Source: Clostridiales bacterium (lineage in GTDB: Bacteria; Bacillota; Clostridia; Christensenellales; UBA1242). Taken from it: a stretch of DNA of 59,607 nt. The stretch's first letter is position 1. Every line of letters begins with the position of its first letter. Position numbers and translations under genes: made by a program. The DNA lies in assembly GCA_015055905.1 (NCBI GenBank), contig SVHI01000007.1, positions 1-59,607 on the forward strand, written 5' to 3'. Shown here piece after piece: positions 55,736 to 59,607 of this stretch. A model generated the notes under the pieces. That model ran no database searches and had not been told where the DNA came from. It was given only the letters and a program-made list of their open reading frames with translations.

Positions 55736-56512
55736 ATGAACGGAGAAATAATCACAAGTCTTGATAACCCAATGGTTAAAGAAGTGAGAAGTTTGAACGA
55801 TAAAAAGTTTAGAAAATTTCACGGAAAATTCATTGTTGATGGAGAAAAACTTGTTCGCGAAGTGGTTTGCGGAGCGGCTAAAGTAGACAAGCTTTTTGTT
55901 GATGCGAGCAAACTTTCAAACTTTGACTACATTTTGTCAAAGTTTGACGGAAAGGTTGTTCCTGTTACAACAAAGGTGTTTAATAGTTTGTCGGAAAATG
56001 TTTCGCCACAAGGTATTTTGGCGGAAGTTTTTATGAACGAAACACTTGAGTTTAATCCTCCAAAAAACGAGCCAATTTTAATTTTGGACAGAATTCAAGA
56101 CCCTGGAAATGTTGGAACAATCATTAGAACGGCGGCTGCAACGGGTTTTCAAACTATTGTTTTGATTGACTCTGCTGACCCATTCTCACCAAAGGTTATT
56201 AGAAGTTCATCAGGTGGGGTGTTCTATCTTGACATCTTTAGAATGACAGAAAATGAAATTGCAGATTATTGCAAGACTCACGGCATTGAACTTTTGGTTG
56301 CTGATATGGCAGGCGAGAACATCTTTAAAACAAAGATTGAAAACAAAAACTTTGCGCTCGTTATTGGAAACGAAGGTCAAGGCGTTAGCGATTATTTTAA
56401 CGAGAACGGACATTTGATTTCACTTCCTATGAAAAGCCAGATGGAGTCTCTTAATGCAGGGGTTTCGGCTAGTGTTTTAATGTATACACTTATGGGAAAT
56501 GATATAAACTAA
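55736..56512 (+). CDS. TrmH/SpoU family RNA 2'-O-methyltransferase
   Basis: LDRIQDPGNVGTIIRTAAATGF; LVIGNEGQGVSD; LPMKSQMESLNAGVSASVLMY. Confidence 0.95.
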   Translation: MNGEIITSLDNPMVKEVRSLNDKKFRKFHGKFIVDGEKLVREVVCGAAKVDKLFVDASKLSNFDYILSKFDGKVVPVTTKVFNSLSENVSPQGILAEVFMNETLEFNPPKNEPILILDRIQDPGNVGTIIRTAAATGFQTIVLIDSADPFSPKVIRSSSGGVFYLDIFRMTENEIADYCKTHGIELLVADMAGENIFKTKIENKNFALVIGNEGQGVSDYFNENGHLISLPMKSQMESLNAGVSASVLMYTLMGNDIN

Positions 56513-56586
56513 CAAAAAATTATTGCGTAAAAATAAATATTATACTATAATACGAATGGAAAAAATAATATTAGGAGGAAAAGGTA

Positions 56587-57327
56587 ATGAGTGGACACTC
56601 AAAATGGCACAATATTCAAGCAACAAAAGGTAAAGCTGACGCTGCTAGAGGAAAAATCTTTACAAAAATAGGTCGTGAAATTGCAGTTGCAGTTAAATTG
56701 GGTGGCCCTGACCCTAATATTAACAGCAAACTTTATGATGTTATTCAAAAGGCTAAACAAAACAATATGCCAAACGATAACATTCAAAGGTCAATTAAAA
56801 AGGCTGCAGGTGGTGAAGACGGCGCCGGAAACTACGACGCAATCACTTATGAAGGATATGGTTCTCACGGTGTTGCTTTTATTGTTAACTGTTTGACAGA
56901 CAATAGAAACAGAACCGCAGCAGATGTTCGTCACTTGTTTGACAAATATAACGGCAGTCTTGGAACTAGCGGAAGCGTTACATATATGTTTGATTATAAG
57001 GGTATCATCATTATTGCTAACGACGGAACTGTTGGTGAAGACGAAGTTATGATGGTTGCTCTTGATAACGGCGCTGATGACGTTTTGGTTGACAGCGAAT
57101 GTTTTGAAATCTTGACTGCGCCAGACAAACTTCACGCTTGTGCAAAAGCATTTGAAGCATCTGGTTACACACTTGTTTCAAGCGAAGTTGAATATATTCC
57201 ACAAAACGAAATCAAACTCGACAAAGAGTCTGCAATTTCTGTTAACAAACTCATTTTGGCTTTGGAAGACCTTGACGACGTTCAAAACGTTTACACAAGC
57301 GCTGACCTTAGTGCACTTGATGAATAA
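56587..57327 (+). CDS. YebC/PmpR family protein
   Basis: MSGHSKWHNIQATKGKADAARGKIFTKIGREIAVAVK. Confidence 0.97.
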   Translation: MSGHSKWHNIQATKGKADAARGKIFTKIGREIAVAVKLGGPDPNINSKLYDVIQKAKQNNMPNDNIQRSIKKAAGGEDGAGNYDAITYEGYGSHGVAFIVNCLTDNRNRTAADVRHLFDKYNGSLGTSGSVTYMFDYKGIIIIANDGTVGEDEVMMVALDNGADDVLVDSECFEILTAPDKLHACAKAFEASGYTLVSSEVEYIPQNEIKLDKESAISVNKLILALEDLDDVQNVYTSADLSALDE

Positions 57328-57329
57328 TG

Positions 57330-57358
57330 ACAAAAGACAGCTTATGGCTGTCTTTTTA
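57330..57358 (+). terminator. Rho-independent terminator
   Basis: AAAAGACAGCTTATGGCTGTCTTTTTATTT. Confidence 0.8.
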
Positions 57359-57390
57359 TTTGCTTAAAACGCCATAAGACGTGCATTTTA

Positions 57391-57419
57391 TTGACATTGT
57401 ATTAATTTTAAGTTACATT
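57391..57419 (+). promoter_or_regulatory. ruvCAB promoter
   Basis: TTGACA-17 bp-TACATT; -10 ends 6 nt before the ruvC ATG. Confidence 0.65.
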
Positions 57420-57425
57420 ATATTT

Positions 57426-57989
57426 ATGAGAATTTTAGGTATTGACCCTGGATATGCTATTGTTGGTTATGGTATAATTGACAAAGATGAACGCGGAAAC
57501 TGCTCTGTGGTTGATTATGGTGCAATAAATACACCAAAGGAAGAAGATTTTCCTGTTCGCTTGGCAATGATTCAGGACGGAATGAAGTGCTTGATGAATA
57601 AGTTTAAGCCAGATGCAGTTGCTGTTGAAGAGTTGTTTTTTAATCAAAACATCACAACAGGCATTGCGGTTGCGGAGGCGAGAGGTGTTATTTTGTGCAC
57701 TGCAATCCAGACCGTTCCAAATGTGTTTGAATTCACGCCAATGCAGATAAAACTTGCAATCACGGGCGATGGAAAGGCTGACAAGCGTGCGGTTCAGTTT
57801 ATGACAAAAACTATTTTGAAATTAAAATCTGTGCCAAAGCCAGACGACGCAGCTGACGCGCTAGCAGTTGCTCTCTGTCTTGCTCAAACAAACACAAAAC
57901 TTAGACAAAGTTCTGTTAAGGTATTCACAAACAACAACCTTAAAGAGACTGACAAAAATGAAATTGCAAAAAGGAAATTAAAGAAATGA
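57426..57989 (+). CDS. ruvC: crossover junction endodeoxyribonuclease RuvC
   Basis: MRILGIDPGYAIVGYGIID; VAVEELFFNQNITTGIAVAEARGV; DDAADALAVA. Confidence 0.97.
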   Translation: MRILGIDPGYAIVGYGIIDKDERGNCSVVDYGAINTPKEEDFPVRLAMIQDGMKCLMNKFKPDAVAVEELFFNQNITTGIAVAEARGVILCTAIQTVPNVFEFTPMQIKLAITGDGKADKRAVQFMTKTILKLKSVPKPDDAADALAVALCLAQTNTKLRQSSVKVFTNNNLKETDKNEIAKRKLKK

Positions 57990-58597
57990 TATATTCATTA
58001 ACAGGTAAAATTTCAATGGAAAATGAAAACACAGTTGTGGTTGACACAGGTAGTGTTTCATTTGAAGTTGTTTGTTCGTCATACACAGCATACAAACTTG
58101 CTGGAAGAACTGAACCACAAACAATTCTCACATATTTGCAGGTTCGTGAAGATGGTATGACACTTTTTGGCTTTATTGACAAAAAAGAAAAAATGTTGTT
58201 TAATGATTTGCTCTTAGTTTCTGGGGTTGGTCCAAAAATGGCAATCACGATTTTGTCAGGGCTTCCTATTGATGACATTATTAGAGCAATTATTTCTAGT
58301 GATGTTAAACTTCTTTCAAGTATCAAAGGTCTTGGAAAGAAGACAACTGAAAGAATTGTTCTTGAACTCAACTCAAAACTTGGCGGAGAAACATCACTTG
58401 AAAGTCTCATTTCAAATGAAAACGGAATTTCTTTTGCAGCTCCTGCTATGAAAAAGGAAATGGAAGAGGCTTATGATGTTTTGATTGGTATGGGCTTAAC
58501 CAAAAATGAGGCTATGGAAAGCGCTAAGCAAAACTACAAGGACGGAATGACAAGCGAACAACTTGTTGTTGCTTGCTTAAAGAATTTGCATAAATAA
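57986..58597 (+). CDS. ruvA: Holliday junction DNA helicase RuvA
   Basis: IYSLTGKI...[16 protein letters not shown]-like; [31 protein letters not shown]. Confidence 0.96.
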   Translation: MIYSLTGKISMENENTVVVDTGSVSFEVVCSSYTAYKLAGRTEPQTILTYLQVREDGMTLFGFIDKKEKMLFNDLLLVSGVGPKMAITILSGLPIDDIIRAIISSDVKLLSSIKGLGKKTTERIVLELNSKLGGETSLESLISNENGISFAAPAMKKEMEEAYDVLIGMGLTKNEAMESAKQNYKDGMTSEQLVVACLKNLHK

Positions 58598-58608
58598 TTG
58601 GAGGGTTT

Positions 58609-59607
58609 ATGGATTACGAAAACGAATATTATGAAAGTTTCATAACTAGTTCGAGAGATGCTGATGAAGAGCGTTTTGTTTCGACTTCAAAGACCTCCAG
58701 TGATGATGTTATTGAAAACATTTTAAGACCAAAGACATTTGATGAATATGTTGGTCAAAAACAAGTGAAAGAGAACTTGCTTGTTTATATTAAGGCTGCA
58801 AAAAAACGTGGCGAATCGCTTGACCACGTGCTTTTGTATGGACCTCCTGGACTTGGAAAAACCACACTTGCTGCAATTATTGCAAATGAAATGGAATCAA
58901 ATTTCAAGCAAACTTCAGGTCCTGCAATCGAAAAGCCTGCTGACCTTGCGTCTCTTCTTACAAACCTTGGCGAGAATGATGTTTTGTTTATTGATGAAAT
59001 TCATAGACTCAATCACTCAATCGAAGAGGTTTTGTATCCTGCTATGGAAGACCACGCACTTGACTATGTTATTGGAAAAGGTCCAAGTGCCAGAAGTATG
59101 AGAATTCCACTTCCAAACTTTACCTTAGTTGGTGCAACAACAAAAGCGGGTATGATTTCAAGTCCGCTTCGTGACAGGTTTGGGGTGATTTGCAAACTTG
59201 AACTTTATTCAGCAGAAGAACTTCAAACAATCGTTTCAAGGTCTGCTAAAATCTTGGGTGCGGAGATTGATAAAGAGTCGGCTGCTCTCATTGCATCAAG
59301 ATGCAGGGGAACTCCAAGAATTGCAAACAGAATTTTAAAGCGTGTGCGTGACTTTGCTGATGTTATGAATGATGGAAAAATCAACAAATCAATCACTGAG
59401 CACGCATTAGAAAAGATGGATATTGATAAAATTGGTCTTGACGGCGTTGACATTAAAATGCTCAGGACTATGATTGAAAACTTCAAAGGCAAGCCTGTTG
59501 GGCTTGACACTTTGGGTGCGGTGACAGGTGAAGAGCCTGACACAATCGAAGATGTTTATGAGCCATATCTCTTGCAAATTGGTTTTATTGCGAGAACTCC
59601 AAGAGGA
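58609..59607 (+). CDS. ruvB: Holliday junction DNA helicase RuvB (3'-truncated by window)
   Basis: [66 protein letters not shown]; missing from ORF track because no stop in window. Confidence 0.97.
   Translation, partial: MDYENEYYESFITSSRDADEERFVSTSKTSSDDVIENILRPKTFDEYVGQKQVKENLLVYIKAAKKRGESLDHVLLYGPPGLGKTTLAAIIANEMESNFKQTSGPAIEKPADLASLLTNLGENDVLFIDEIHRLNHSIEEVLYPAMEDHALDYVIGKGPSARSMRIPLPNFTLVGATTKAGMISSPLRDRFGVICKLELYSAEELQTIVSRSAKILGAEIDKESAALIASRCRGTPRIANRILKRVRDFADVMNDGKINKSITEHALEKMDIDKIGLDGVDIKMLRTMIENFKGKPVGLDTLGAVTGEEPDTIEDVYEPYLLQIGFIARTPRG

Noticed and set aside
1-59607. CRISPR arrays, prophage, transposons or integrons
   Set aside because: No repeat-spacer pattern, transposase, integrase or recombinase gene seen; gene content is housekeeping and sporulation.

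Overview
The window is a gene-dense, low-GC, almost entirely plus-strand chromosomal segment. Gene content and order point to an anaerobic Clostridia-like Firmicute carrying sporulation genes. I see no mobile element, CRISPR array or rRNA, and one tRNA (Thr, CGT).

Gene order: NifU-like (partial) / tdk(-) / ruvX / DUF1292 / rpsB-tsf / frr-uppS-cdsA-rseP / PolC N-terminal-only protein / rimP-nusA-rnpM-ylxQ-infB-rbfA-nrnA-truB / efp / spoIIIAA-AH / asp23 / unknown ORF / nusB-xseA-xseB-recN / spoIVB / receiver-less Spo0A-like / spoIIM / dac / M50 / scpAB / DUF2953-ytfJ-dac-rluB-HI0933-plsC / NlpC-like / tRNA-Thr / NUDIX / M16 / htpG / rlmH / CPx ATPase / argS / queH / cmk(-) / Mrr-like / ytxC / T-box-thrS / infC-rpmI-rplT / HD / trmH / yebC / ruvCAB.

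Most notable observations: (1) the ORF in the spo0A position, next to spoIVB, keeps the Spo0A DNA-binding domain but has no receiver domain. It has its own promoter, 10-bp phased repeats, a 0A-like box and a terminator. (2) The ORF in the polC position encodes only the PolC N-terminal, OB and DEDDh exonuclease regions, with no PHP or polymerase. (3) SpoIIIAF is cut down to its two TM helices. (4) The NifU/IscU-like scaffold lacks all three ligand cysteines. (5) Several genes have a -10 box 6-9 nt from the start codon and no Shine-Dalgarno, suggesting leaderless mRNAs. (6) MEP-isoprenoid genes and pyrH are missing from their usual positions. All family calls are by eye, without database searches.
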